Position numbers and translations under genes: made by a program
Shown here: piece after piece, positions 7,464-14,146 of the stretch
How positions within the stretch are numbered: the first letter of the stretch is position 1
How the letters are laid out: the number at the start of each line of letters is the position of its first letter
Notes under the pieces: model-generated
Told to the model about the DNA's origin: nothing
What the model saw: the letters and a program-made list of their open reading frames with translations, nothing else
Databases searched by the model: none
NCBI GenBank assembly: GCA_050698355.1
Contig: JBOHBN010000297.1
Location: forward strand, 1 to 21,490
Source: JBOHBN01 sp050698355
Lineage (GTDB): Bacteria > Actinomycetota > Actinomycetes > Streptosporangiales > WHST01
Direction of reading: 5' to 3'
Length of the DNA: 21,490 nt

Positions 7464-7853
7464 CTAGACCTCTTCCCCGGCCGCGCGCAATCGCGCTTTG
7501 GCGCGCTCGGCCTCCGCTTCGGCGTCCTCGTCCTCCGACGTGCGTGCCCGGTCGTACGCGGCCCGCGCCGCCGACGGGTCGATCTCGTCGGCCAGCTCAG
7601 CGGTCTCGGCGAGGATGGAAACCCGGTCGTTCGCGACAGAGATGAATCCCCCGTCGACCGCCGCCCGCACCAGCTCGGCGTGGTCGTCGTCGAGGACGCG
7701 TACGAGCCCGCCATCGACCAGCGTGCCGAGTACCGGTGCGTGCTGGGGCAGGATGCCGATCTCGCCGTCCAGGGTCTTGGCGAGCACCTCGCGCGCCTCG
7801 CCGGACCAGATCTCTCGCTCGGCGGAGACCAGCTCGACATGGAGTTCGGCCAC
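7464..7853 (-). CDS. atpC: F0F1 ATP synthase epsilon subunit
   Basis: A 129-residue epsilon subunit of the ATP synthase central stalk. The N-terminal beta-barrel domain holds AELHVELVSAEREIWSGEA and the signature GEIGILPQHAPVL (30-42). The C-terminal part (about 86-129) is the charged helical hairpin. The GTG at 7853 is set by a strong Shine-Dalgarno, GGAGG, six bases upstream; a longer frame to 7949 adds residues not found in the family. Oddly, atpC is normally the last gene of the atp operon, directly after atpD. Here the upstream neighbour is the divergent NAD synthetase gene, 98 bp away, so this copy must use its own promoter in that gap. Confidence 0.93.
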   Translation of the reverse strand: MAELHVELVSAEREIWSGEAREVLAKTLDGEIGILPQHAPVLGTLVDGGLVRVLDDDHAELVRAAVDGGFISVANDRVSILAETAELADEIDPSAARAAYDRARTSEDEDAEAEAERAKARLRAAGEEV

Positions 7854-7939
7854 AGAGCACCTCCGGGTCGCTGGGGCAGGGGCATCGCTCGCGTCAGGAT
7901 ACCCGGGCCAGCCCTTTCCCCGGCGCCCGCCCCTGCTAA

Positions 7940-7945
7940 TAGGCT
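7940..7945 (+). promoter_or_regulatory. Putative -10 box for nadE
   Basis: TAGGCT (within TAATAGGCT) is followed by six bases and the GTG at 7952. The same box and spacing occur before the cobalamin adenosyltransferase and map genes in this window. Confidence 0.6.
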
Positions 7946-7951
7946 GCACGC

Positions 7952-9685
7952 GTGGCTTGGATCCGTATCGCGCTCGCGCAGGGCAACCCCACCGTCGGCG
8001 ACCTGCGCGGCAACGCCGATATCGCGTTGCGGATGGCTCGCGACGCGGCGTCCGCCGGCGCGCATCTCATGGTGCTGCCCGAGATGTTCCTCTCCGGCTA
8101 CCCGATCGAGGATCTCGCGCTGCGCCAATCGTTCGCACAGGCGTCACACCGCGAGCTGGGCCGGCTGGCGACCCGGCTGGGCGAGGAGGGCCTCGGCGAC
8201 CTCACCGTCGTCTGCGGGTACCTGGACGCGCTCGTAGGACGCTGGCAGAAGGCGAGCCAGCCGCCGACGGCCCCACTCAACGCGGGCGCGGTGATCCACA
8301 AGGGATCTGTGGTACTGCGCTTCGCCAAGCACCACCTGCCCAACTACGGCGTCTTCGACGAGTACCGCTACTTCGTGCCAGGTGAGGATCTCGCCATCGC
8401 GCGGCTGCACGGCGTCGACATCGCGCTGATGATCTGCGACGACCTCTGGCGCGAGCACGGTCCGGCCGCGTACGCGCGCGGCGCCGGCGTGGGCCTCGTC
8501 GTCGTGCTGAACGGCTCCCCGTACGAGCGGTTGAAGGACGACGCGCGGCACGAGCTGTGCACTCGCCGCGCCCGCGAGGTCGGCTGCCCGGTCGCGTACG
8601 TCAACCTCGTCGGCGGTCAGGACGAGCTGGTCTTCGACGGCGACTCGCTGATCGTCGACACGCGCGGGGAGACACTCGCGCGGGCGCCCCAGTTCGCCGA
8701 GCACCTGCTCGTCGCCGACATGGACCTGCGGGCGAGCACGCTCGACCCCACGGCGATCACCCCGAGCGCCGACCGCATCGTTATCTCCAGCGAACCGGCA
8801 CCGACCCACGAGCCGATCGAGCCCGCCATCACCGAGCCGCTCGATGACCTCGCGGAGGTCTACCGCGCGCTCGTGCTCGGCACCCGCGACTACGCGTGGA
8901 AGAACGGCTTCACCTCGGCGGTGCTCAACCTGTCGGGAGGCATCGACTCCGCCCTCGCCGCCACCATCACCGCGGACGCGCTCGGCGCCGAGCACGTGCA
9001 CGCGCTGCTGCTGCCGTCCCAGCATTCCAGCGGGCACTCGGTCAGCGACGCCGAGGACCTCGCCCGCCGGCTCGGCGTCCACCACCGCACCCACCCCATC
9101 AAGGCCATCTACGACGCGTTCACCAAGGAGATCCCCCTGCACGGCCTCGCCGCGGAGAACCTGCAGGCGCGGATCAGGGGCATGGCGCTCATGTCGGTGT
9201 CGAACGAGGAGGGTCACCTCGCGCTCGCGACCGGCAACAAGAGCGAGCTCGCCACCGGTTACTCGACGCTCTACGGCGACTCCGCCGGCGGGTACGCTCC
9301 GCTGAAGGACGTACCGAAGACGACGGCCTGGGCGCTGGCACGGTGGCGTAATGCGGAGGCGGAGCGCCGCGGGGCGACGCCGCCGATCCCGCAGAGCGTC
9401 ATCGACAAGCCGCCGAGCGCCGAGCTGGCCCCTGGGCAGCTCGACTCCGACTCGCTGCCGCCGTACGAGGCACTCGACGCCCTGCTCGACGACTACGTGG
9501 AGGACGACCTCGGCCGCGCCGAGCTGCTCGAGCGCGGCCACGACCCGGAGATGGTCGACCGGGTCATCGCGATGGTCGACAGGTCGGAGTACAAGCGCCG
9601 CCAGTACCCGCCCGGCCCCAAGATCTCCGAGCGCAACTTCGGTCGTGACCGCCGCCAGCCGATCACCAGCGCCTGGCGCGAGTGA
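7952..9685 (+). CDS. nadE: Glutamine-dependent NAD+ synthetase
   Basis: A 577-residue two-domain enzyme making NAD+ from deamido-NAD+, ATP and glutamine-derived ammonia. The N-terminal nitrilase-type glutaminase domain (about 1-270) shows the triad E44 (LPEMFLSGYP), K126 (RFAKHHLPNYGVFDEYRYF) and C162 (MICDDLW). The C-terminal synthetase domain carries the ATP pyrophosphatase loop SGGIDS (328-333), followed by ATGNKSELATGYSTLYGD and PPSAELAPGQLDSDSLPPYE. The protein is complete and close to the usual bacterial length, shorter than the roughly 680-residue mycobacterial form. The GTG at 7952 begins the conserved MAWIRIALAQ and lies six bases after a TAGGCT box, so the mRNA is probably leaderless. 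A palindromic repeat follows 10 bp after the stop. Confidence 0.97.
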   Translation: MAWIRIALAQGNPTVGDLRGNADIALRMARDAASAGAHLMVLPEMFLSGYPIEDLALRQSFAQASHRELGRLATRLGEEGLGDLTVVCGYLDALVGRWQKASQPPTAPLNAGAVIHKGSVVLRFAKHHLPNYGVFDEYRYFVPGEDLAIARLHGVDIALMICDDLWREHGPAAYARGAGVGLVVVLNGSPYERLKDDARHELCTRRAREVGCPVAYVNLVGGQDELVFDGDSLIVDTRGETLARAPQFAEHLLVADMDLRASTLDPTAITPSADRIVISSEPAPTHEPIEPAITEPLDDLAEVYRALVLGTRDYAWKNGFTSAVLNLSGGIDSALAATITADALGAEHVHALLLPSQHSSGHSVSDAEDLARRLGVHHRTHPIKAIYDAFTKEIPLHGLAAENLQARIRGMALMSVSNEEGHLALATGNKSELATGYSTLYGDSAGGYAPLKDVPKTTAWALARWRNAEAERRGATPPIPQSVIDKPPSAELAPGQLDSDSLPPYEALDALLDDYVEDDLGRAELLERGHDPEMVDRVIAMVDRSEYKRRQYPPGPKISERNFGRDRRQPITSAWRE

Positions 9686-9694
9686 CCCGCCGCC

Positions 9695-9768
9695 GACCAA
9701 GATCTGTTCTTCTTGGCCGTAGCGCGAAGGTTTCTGCGCGCTACGGCCGCGCGGAACGGATCATGGTC
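9695..9768. repeat. Palindromic repeat family, copy A
   Basis: A nested palindrome. The outer arms 9695-9709 and 9754-9768 match at 13 of 15 positions. The inner arms GGCCGTAGCGCG (9715-9726) and CGCGCTACGGCC (9737-9748) are perfect complements around the 10-base loop AAGGTTTCTG. It sits between the convergent nadE and DUF559 genes and overlaps the latter's stop codon at 9767-9769. It could act as a bidirectional terminator without a U-tract. It shares the GATC(C/T)GTT outer and GGCCG inner arms with copies B and C. Confidence 0.85.
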
Positions 9769-10654
9769 AGGCCGAGGCCGCCAGCATCCGCTTGACCGTG
9801 CTGACGACGTACGCGGGACGGTGCATCAGGTCGTCCCACGTGAACCGCAGGACGCGGTAGCCGGCCTGGACGAGCGCGTTCTGCCGGGTCCTGTCGCGCT
9901 GGAACCGGTTGCCCTCGGCGCTGTGCCAGCGCCGGCCGTCGACCTCGATCACCAGGCGCGCATCGGCGAAGACGACGTCTGCGACTCCGAGCAAGCGACC
10001 CACCGAGTCGTGCAACCGTACGTTCGCCGACCAGCCGACGATGCCGGCCTTGCGGAGCAAGGCATGTAGCTGCCGCTCGGCTTCGGAGTGGGCGTCTCGG
10101 GCAGCGTGCCGGAGCAATCGACGCAACTGGGGCGCACCCGGACGGCCGAACATCGACCGCGCGTGGTCCGCGACGCTGTCCAGGTCGCAAACCTGCCGCT
10201 GCACCGCGCGATCAAGCATGTCGAGCGCCTGCCGGAACGGCAGTATGGTGAGGCAGTCGAAGACCGCGCGGCGAACCGCCGTGATGGGTAGGCCGCGGTG
10301 GCGTACCACCTCATCGGGTTCCAGCCGCGCGCGGACCACATGCGGGCCGTACCGGCGGATGTCGCGCGACGGGTCGACGGTGAGCCAGACCGGCTCGGCG
10401 GGCACATCGAACCCGTGGAGAAACGCCGCGGACACGTGGCTGACGACCGCGTCACCGCAGCACAGGAACGCCGCCCAGATCGACGTCATTACCGTGCCCG
10501 GCGTGCCGGCAACCACGTATACGCGCGACACCGGTTCGGTCCACCGGCCGGCCGCGAGCTCGGTACGTATGCGGTACGGGGTCATCCCCGACGCGAGGGC
10601 CTGGTCACGGGAGAAGACACCGTGCTGACGTCGGGCAATCTCGGCGAGCTGCAT
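9767..10654 (-). CDS. AbiEi-like / DUF559 (Vsr-like nuclease fold) protein
   Basis: A 295-residue protein in two parts. Residues 1-45 (IARRQHGVFSRDQALASGMT, then AAGRWTEPVSRVYVVAG) form a winged-helix domain like that of AbiEi-type antitoxins; a middle AbiEi-like region follows. Residues 185-295 form a DUF559/PD-(D/E)XK nuclease domain: SEAERQL (E191, E193), D226 in VADVVF, E237 and D239 in IEVDG, W243-H244, then RDRTRQNALVQAGYRVLRFTWDDL. The catalytic residues look intact. I chose the ATG at 10654, where the family N-terminus begins; a longer frame to 10747 runs into palindrome B. No partner toxin gene is adjacent. The gene is bracketed by repeats A and B and sits alone among housekeeping genes, so it may be a late insertion. 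Its biochemical role is unknown. Confidence 0.87.
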   Translation of the reverse strand: MQLAEIARRQHGVFSRDQALASGMTPYRIRTELAAGRWTEPVSRVYVVAGTPGTVMTSIWAAFLCCGDAVVSHVSAAFLHGFDVPAEPVWLTVDPSRDIRRYGPHVVRARLEPDEVVRHRGLPITAVRRAVFDCLTILPFRQALDMLDRAVQRQVCDLDSVADHARSMFGRPGAPQLRRLLRHAARDAHSEAERQLHALLRKAGIVGWSANVRLHDSVGRLLGVADVVFADARLVIEVDGRRWHSAEGNRFQRDRTRQNALVQAGYRVLRFTWDDLMHRPAYVVSTVKRMLAASA

Positions 10655-10723
10655 GCAGGCAGCGTCTCGCCGATCGATACCCCGCTCGGCGTTTTCCACA
10701 AGCGAATCTGGCGGCGCCCGACG

Positions 10724-10789
10724 AAGATCCGTTTCGTATGGCCGCACCGCGAAGGAAACTGCGCGTTGCGGCCGTCAGGAACGGATCTT
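10724..10789. repeat. Palindromic repeat family, copy B
   Basis: The outer arms AAGATCCGTT (10724-10733) and AACGGATCTT (10780-10789) are perfect complements. The inner arms GGCCGCACCGCG (10740-10751) and CGCGTTGCGGCC (10762-10773) pair with one mismatch around the loop AAGGAAACTG. It lies upstream of the DUF559 gene and overlaps the end of the alpha-galactosidase gene, whose stop codon (10775-10777) is inside it. It is in the same orientation as copy A, judged by the AAGG..CTG loop. Confidence 0.85.
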
Positions 10790-12898
10790 GGTGAGGATCA
10801 CGGCCGCGCTCGGGTAGTTGCCGCCCGCGGGTACGGCCAGGCCCTCGCCCCGTAGGGCCGCGCCGGAGCGCTCGACAGTGTGCGAGCAGGTGCCGTCACC
10901 CGCTCCGTCGTGGGTCTCTACGCGGTATGTCGCCTCCAGGTCGATCCCCTGGGGAACGACCCGCCGCTCCCGCGCATGCATCCCCCCGCCCAGGCCCGCG
11001 ATGAGCAGCACCGACTGCTCACCGTCCGCACCGAGGTACTGCACCGCCGAGAACCCGTCGGCGTCAAGGGAAGCGAGCCGGTACAGGTCACCGCCCTGCA
11101 CGGTGTCGCGTACGCGCTTGTACAGCGCGACCCAGCGGGCGGCGTCCGTTCGCTCGTCGTCGGTCCAGGACGCGAGGTCAGCGCCGACCGCGAGCACACC
11201 CGCCATCGCGACGACGAACCGGTAGCCGAGCGGCTCGGTGCGCTTTGTCAGGTAGTTCGGTACGTCGGTGACCCACGCGCCCATGGCCTGCGCGGGGTAC
11301 ACCTGCGAGCAGCCCTCCTGCAGCGAGAGCCGGTCGACCGCGTCGGTGTTGTCGCTCGTCCAGAACTGCTCGCACCGCGCGAGCATGCCGTGATCGACGC
11401 GGCCGCCGCCGCTCGCACACGCCTCGAACTCCACGCCGGGGTGCGCGACGCGCAAGCGGTCGAGCACGTCGTACACGCCGCGGACGTGCTCGACCCACAG
11501 CCGCTCGGGATTCGCGCGTTCCGGCCAACCTGGCTCGGACATCCCACGGTTGCAGTCCCACTTCACGAACGTGATGTCGTGCTCGCCGAGCAGCCTGTCG
11601 AGCCAGTCGTACGCCCACGAGCGCACGTCCGCGCGGCCGAAGTTCAGCACCAGCTGGTTGCGCATCTGCGTCGCGGGCAGGTCGCTGCAGCGCACCACCC
11701 AGTCCGGGCGGCTTCGGAAGAGGTCGCTGTCGGGGTTGACCATCTCGGGCTCGACCCAGATGCCGAACCGCATCCCCCGCGCCCGTACGCCCTCGATGAC
11801 CGGAGCGAGGCCACGCGGGAACTTGCGGGTGCTCGGCTGCCAGTCGCCGAGCCCCGCGCGGTCGCTGTCACGGGCGCCGAACCAACCGTCGTCCATCACG
11901 AACAGCTCGCATCCCATCGCGGAAGCGAGGTCGGCGAGCCGTAGCTGGCTGGACTCGTCGACGTCGAATCCCGTTGCCTCCCACGAGTTGTAGAGCACCG
12001 GACGAGATGTCGCGCGCGGCAGCACCCACCCACGGGTGTAACCGTGCCAAGTGCGACTGGCCGCACCGAAGCCGCCCGACGTCCACATACCGGCGAGGAT
12101 CGGGGTCGCGAAGTCCTCCCCCGGCTCGAGGTCGAGAACGAGGTCGGTATCGTCGATCCCGCCGGTCATCCGTACGACGCCGCCAGCCGTACGCTCCGCC
12201 GACAGCGCGAAGCTGCCGCTCCACGCGAGCGCCACACCGCAGACGGCGCCGGTCTCCTCGGTCGCGCCGCCGTCGTCCAGCATGAGCCAGGGATTGGGCC
12301 CGAGCGACCTGGTGCCCTCCAGTGAGCGGTCCGTCACGATCCCGTGCGGCAGCTCGTGACGCTCCAGGCGACCTTCGCTCGACCACCGCCCGAACGCGTG
12401 GCTGCGCCGGTACGACGCCCAGCGCGGCGCGACGAATGTTGCGGAGAACACCCGGTCGACCCGTACCGGAGCCGCGCCGGCGTTGCGCAGCACGGACCAC
12501 CGCTCGACCACGTCCATCGACGGGTGAACGCGGACGTGCAGCTCGACGCTCAAACCGTGTGGCGCGTCCTCCAGCGTGCAGACCAGGTGGCTGCCCGCAT
12601 CGCGGACGGCGCACGACGAGGTACGCCACGCCGGGAAGCGCTGCCCGTCGCCGTAGTCGACGTGTAGCGCGGGCTCGCAGGGCACGAGCCCGCCCCAGGT
12701 GAGGTACACATCGTGCGCGGCGTCGACGGGATCGGTGAGCAGCCGTACGGCTTCGTGCTCATCGATCGGCGGGCCCCAGTAGCACTGCGCCACCCGGTCG
12801 CCGTCATCGGCCAGCAGGTAGGCCGACTCGTCGCCCGCGCAGAGCCATCCCCGTACCGAACCCGTACCTGCCGACGCATCGAGCTCGGTGATCCGCAT
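10775..12898 (-). CDS. Alpha-galactosidase, glycoside hydrolase family 36
   Basis: A 707-residue enzyme predicted to release terminal alpha-galactose from oligosaccharides such as melibiose or raffinose. The N-terminal beta-sandwich domain (about 1-290) is followed by a TIM barrel with NSWEAT (304-309), MDDGWFGARD (335-344) and WVEPEMVNPDSDL (381-393). KWDCNR (446-451) contains the nucleophile Asp448, and ASGGGRVDHGML and SDNTDA supply the acid/base Asp516. A C-terminal beta domain ends the protein. Length and architecture are those of the GH36 tetrameric bacterial type. No signal peptide is seen, so it probably acts inside the cell, although no sugar transporter is adjacent. The ATG at 12898 lies six bases after TACGCT, so the transcript is probably leaderless. 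Its last five residues, TKIRS, are encoded by palindromic repeat B. Confidence 0.94.
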   Translation of the reverse strand: MRITELDASAGTGSVRGWLCAGDESAYLLADDGDRVAQCYWGPPIDEHEAVRLLTDPVDAAHDVYLTWGGLVPCEPALHVDYGDGQRFPAWRTSSCAVRDAGSHLVCTLEDAPHGLSVELHVRVHPSMDVVERWSVLRNAGAAPVRVDRVFSATFVAPRWASYRRSHAFGRWSSEGRLERHELPHGIVTDRSLEGTRSLGPNPWLMLDDGGATEETGAVCGVALAWSGSFALSAERTAGGVVRMTGGIDDTDLVLDLEPGEDFATPILAGMWTSGGFGAASRTWHGYTRGWVLPRATSRPVLYNSWEATGFDVDESSQLRLADLASAMGCELFVMDDGWFGARDSDRAGLGDWQPSTRKFPRGLAPVIEGVRARGMRFGIWVEPEMVNPDSDLFRSRPDWVVRCSDLPATQMRNQLVLNFGRADVRSWAYDWLDRLLGEHDITFVKWDCNRGMSEPGWPERANPERLWVEHVRGVYDVLDRLRVAHPGVEFEACASGGGRVDHGMLARCEQFWTSDNTDAVDRLSLQEGCSQVYPAQAMGAWVTDVPNYLTKRTEPLGYRFVVAMAGVLAVGADLASWTDDERTDAARWVALYKRVRDTVQGGDLYRLASLDADGFSAVQYLGADGEQSVLLIAGLGGGMHARERRVVPQGIDLEATYRVETHDGAGDGTCSHTVERSGAALRGEGLAVPAGGNYPSAAVILTKIRS

Positions 12899-12904
12899 GC
12901 GGGG

Positions 12905-12910
12905 AGCGTA
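12905..12910 (-). promoter_or_regulatory. Putative -10 box for the alpha-galactosidase gene
   Basis: Read on the minus strand, TACGCT is followed by six bases and the ATG at 12898, without a Shine-Dalgarno. The divergent gene at 12942 shares this 43-bp region. Confidence 0.55.
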
Positions 12911-12941
12911 GCGCTGACCCCGGGTCGCGCGGCACTATGGG

Positions 12942-13580
12942 ATGGTGGATACCACGAGTGCGGCGATGTTGCGGCTGCTCCTGCAGCCCACCGAGTGGCC
13001 GCGTCGCATCGCCGATTTCACTCATGGCTTGCGACGCATGGCGCGCAACCCCGACGGCCTGCTGCTCGTCGGCACGCCGGACGATGAGCCCTGGCACCTC
13101 GCCGCGCACCTCGACGACACCGCGCGTTGGCAGGGAGTCCCCGAGCTCTCACCCGTACTCATCCGGCACAGCCCGCCGCGTGAGGGCCCGCAGCACCTGA
13201 CGATGGGTATGCGCAGGCTCGACTACACCAGGCGCGGCGACCTGGTCCTGGTCGTGGCACCGTCCGCGACACCACCGCGCCTTCTCGAGCGTGTCGACGA
13301 CGCACGCAAGCACGGCGGCACGGTGTTCAGCATCGACACCGGCGACAAGGAACTCGGGTCCATCGCACACGAGTCGCTCAGCGTGCCGGGACCCATCGTC
13401 GTACCACCAAACGATTCCCGCGTACCCGTGCCCGATCTGGGCGACTCAGTCGTTGCATTCGAGGCCGTACAGCACCTGGTCGACCTCGCGGCAGGTGAGA
13501 CGACGAGCCAGCGCGGCCGGGTCAGATCGCGGCTCGCCCGCGCGCTCGAGGCCATCAGCGGACCGAACGCATACGAGTAG
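12942..13580 (+). CDS. Conserved-looking protein of unknown function, possible SIS-like fold
   Basis: A 212-residue protein I cannot name. Alternating hydrophobic strands and helices are visible: DGLLLVGTP (38-46), DLVLVVAPS (100-108), GGTVFSIDTG (125-134) and IAHESLSVP (141-149). The C-terminal helix is basic (RGRVRSRLARALEAISG, 191-207). The strand order, and a Ser/Thr/Asp-bearing loop after the third strand, resemble sugar-isomerase (SIS) domains, but no diagnostic motif is present, so this is weak inference. It has no signal or membrane segment. The start could be the ATG at 12942 or the GTG at 12945. The GTG lies six bases after CACTAT, matching the leaderless spacing of its neighbours. 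It diverges from the alpha-galactosidase gene by 43 bp and is followed by the H1-like gene. Confidence 0.8.
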   Translation: MVDTTSAAMLRLLLQPTEWPRRIADFTHGLRRMARNPDGLLLVGTPDDEPWHLAAHLDDTARWQGVPELSPVLIRHSPPREGPQHLTMGMRRLDYTRRGDLVLVVAPSATPPRLLERVDDARKHGGTVFSIDTGDKELGSIAHESLSVPGPIVVPPNDSRVPVPDLGDSVVAFEAVQHLVDLAAGETTSQRGRVRSRLARALEAISGPNAYE

Positions 13581-13675
13581 TTCGCAGGTAAACGCGTGTA
13601 GGTGCTGGTAAAAAGGCGCCGTCCGGTGCATCGTTTGTGCAATAGAGCGGTATACCGGATGGAGGCGACCACATA

Positions 13676-14128
13676 ATGGCACCCGCGAAGAAGGCGGCGA
13701 CCGCTGGCGCGAAGGCGGCCAAGAAGGTAGCGAGGAAGGGCTCGGCCAAGAAGAGTCCAGCAAAGAAAACCACGGCCAAACGCACACCCGCGAAGAAGGC
13801 CACGGTGGCGAAGCGCACCACCGCCAAGAAGGCACCCGCCAAGAAGGCCACCGCGAAGCGGACAGCAGCCAAGGCGACCAGGCCGGCGAAGAAGACCGCA
13901 GCGGCGGGCCGTACGGGAGCGAAGAAGGCCACGACAAAGAGGGCCGCGGCCAAGAAGAGCCCGGCCAAGAAGGCCACCGCAGCGAAGAAGGGTACGGCCA
14001 AGAGGGCCGCCACCAAGAGGACTGCGGCCAAGAAGAGTCCAGCAAAGAAGAGCTCGGCGGCCAATCGCACCACCGCCAAGAAGGCACCCGCCAGGAAGGC
14101 CACCGGGAAGCGTACGACGCGGAGGTAG
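13676..14128 (+). CDS. Lysine/alanine-rich histone H1-like DNA-binding protein
   Basis: A 150-residue, extremely basic protein made of repeated AKK, PAKK and AKRT units. It has no acidic residue, no aromatic residue, no Leu and no Ile. It resembles the C-terminal tail of actinobacterial HU proteins (HupB/HupS) and eukaryotic H1 tails, but has no HU fold, so it is a free-standing tail. It probably binds and compacts DNA through the lysines and is disordered alone. GGAGG (13661-13665) lies ten bases before the ATG. Near-identical DNA repeats lie inside the gene (13814-13860 and 14066-14112), so its length may vary between strains by slippage or recombination. The basic composition continues to the TAG at 14126, with no sign of a frameshift. 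Confidence 0.88.
   Translation: MAPAKKAATAGAKAAKKVARKGSAKKSPAKKTTAKRTPAKKATVAKRTTAKKAPAKKATAKRTAAKATRPAKKTAAAGRTGAKKATTKRAAAKKSPAKKATAAKKGTAKRAATKRTAAKKSPAKKSSAANRTTAKKAPARKATGKRTTRR
13814..14112 (+). repeat. Direct repeats inside the H1-like gene
   Basis: Bases 13814-13860 and 14066-14112 form a 47-base direct repeat with two mismatches. A second pair, about 25 bases long (CGGCCAAGAAGAGTCCAGCA onward), starts near 13743 and 14025. The repeats keep the reading frame (offsets 252 and 282, both multiples of three), so gain or loss would leave an intact protein. Confidence 0.85.
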
Positions 14129-14134
14129 CCCTAT

Positions 14135-14140
14135 TAGGCT
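14135..14140 (+). promoter_or_regulatory. Putative -10 box for map
   Basis: TAGGCT is followed by six bases and the GTG at 14147, identical in box and spacing to the nadE and cobalamin adenosyltransferase promoters. Confidence 0.6.
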
Positions 14141-14146
14141 GGCCCG

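Noticed and set aside
8144..9700. 518-codon minus-strand open frame
   Set aside because: It is antisense to nadE, which has all its catalytic motifs. No family resemblance is seen.
9767..10654. Type IV toxin-antitoxin (AbiE) system
   Set aside because: Only the AbiEi-like N-terminal part is present, fused to a nuclease-like domain. No AbiEii nucleotidyltransferase gene is adjacent.
9767..10747. Longer start (10747) for the DUF559 protein
   Set aside because: The added 31 residues would be encoded partly by palindrome B and do not fit the family. The ATG at 10654 begins the conserved winged-helix segment.
13676..14128. Ribosomal protein or HU homologue
   Set aside because: No globular fold or HU signature is present; only the lysine/alanine-rich tail type of sequence is seen.
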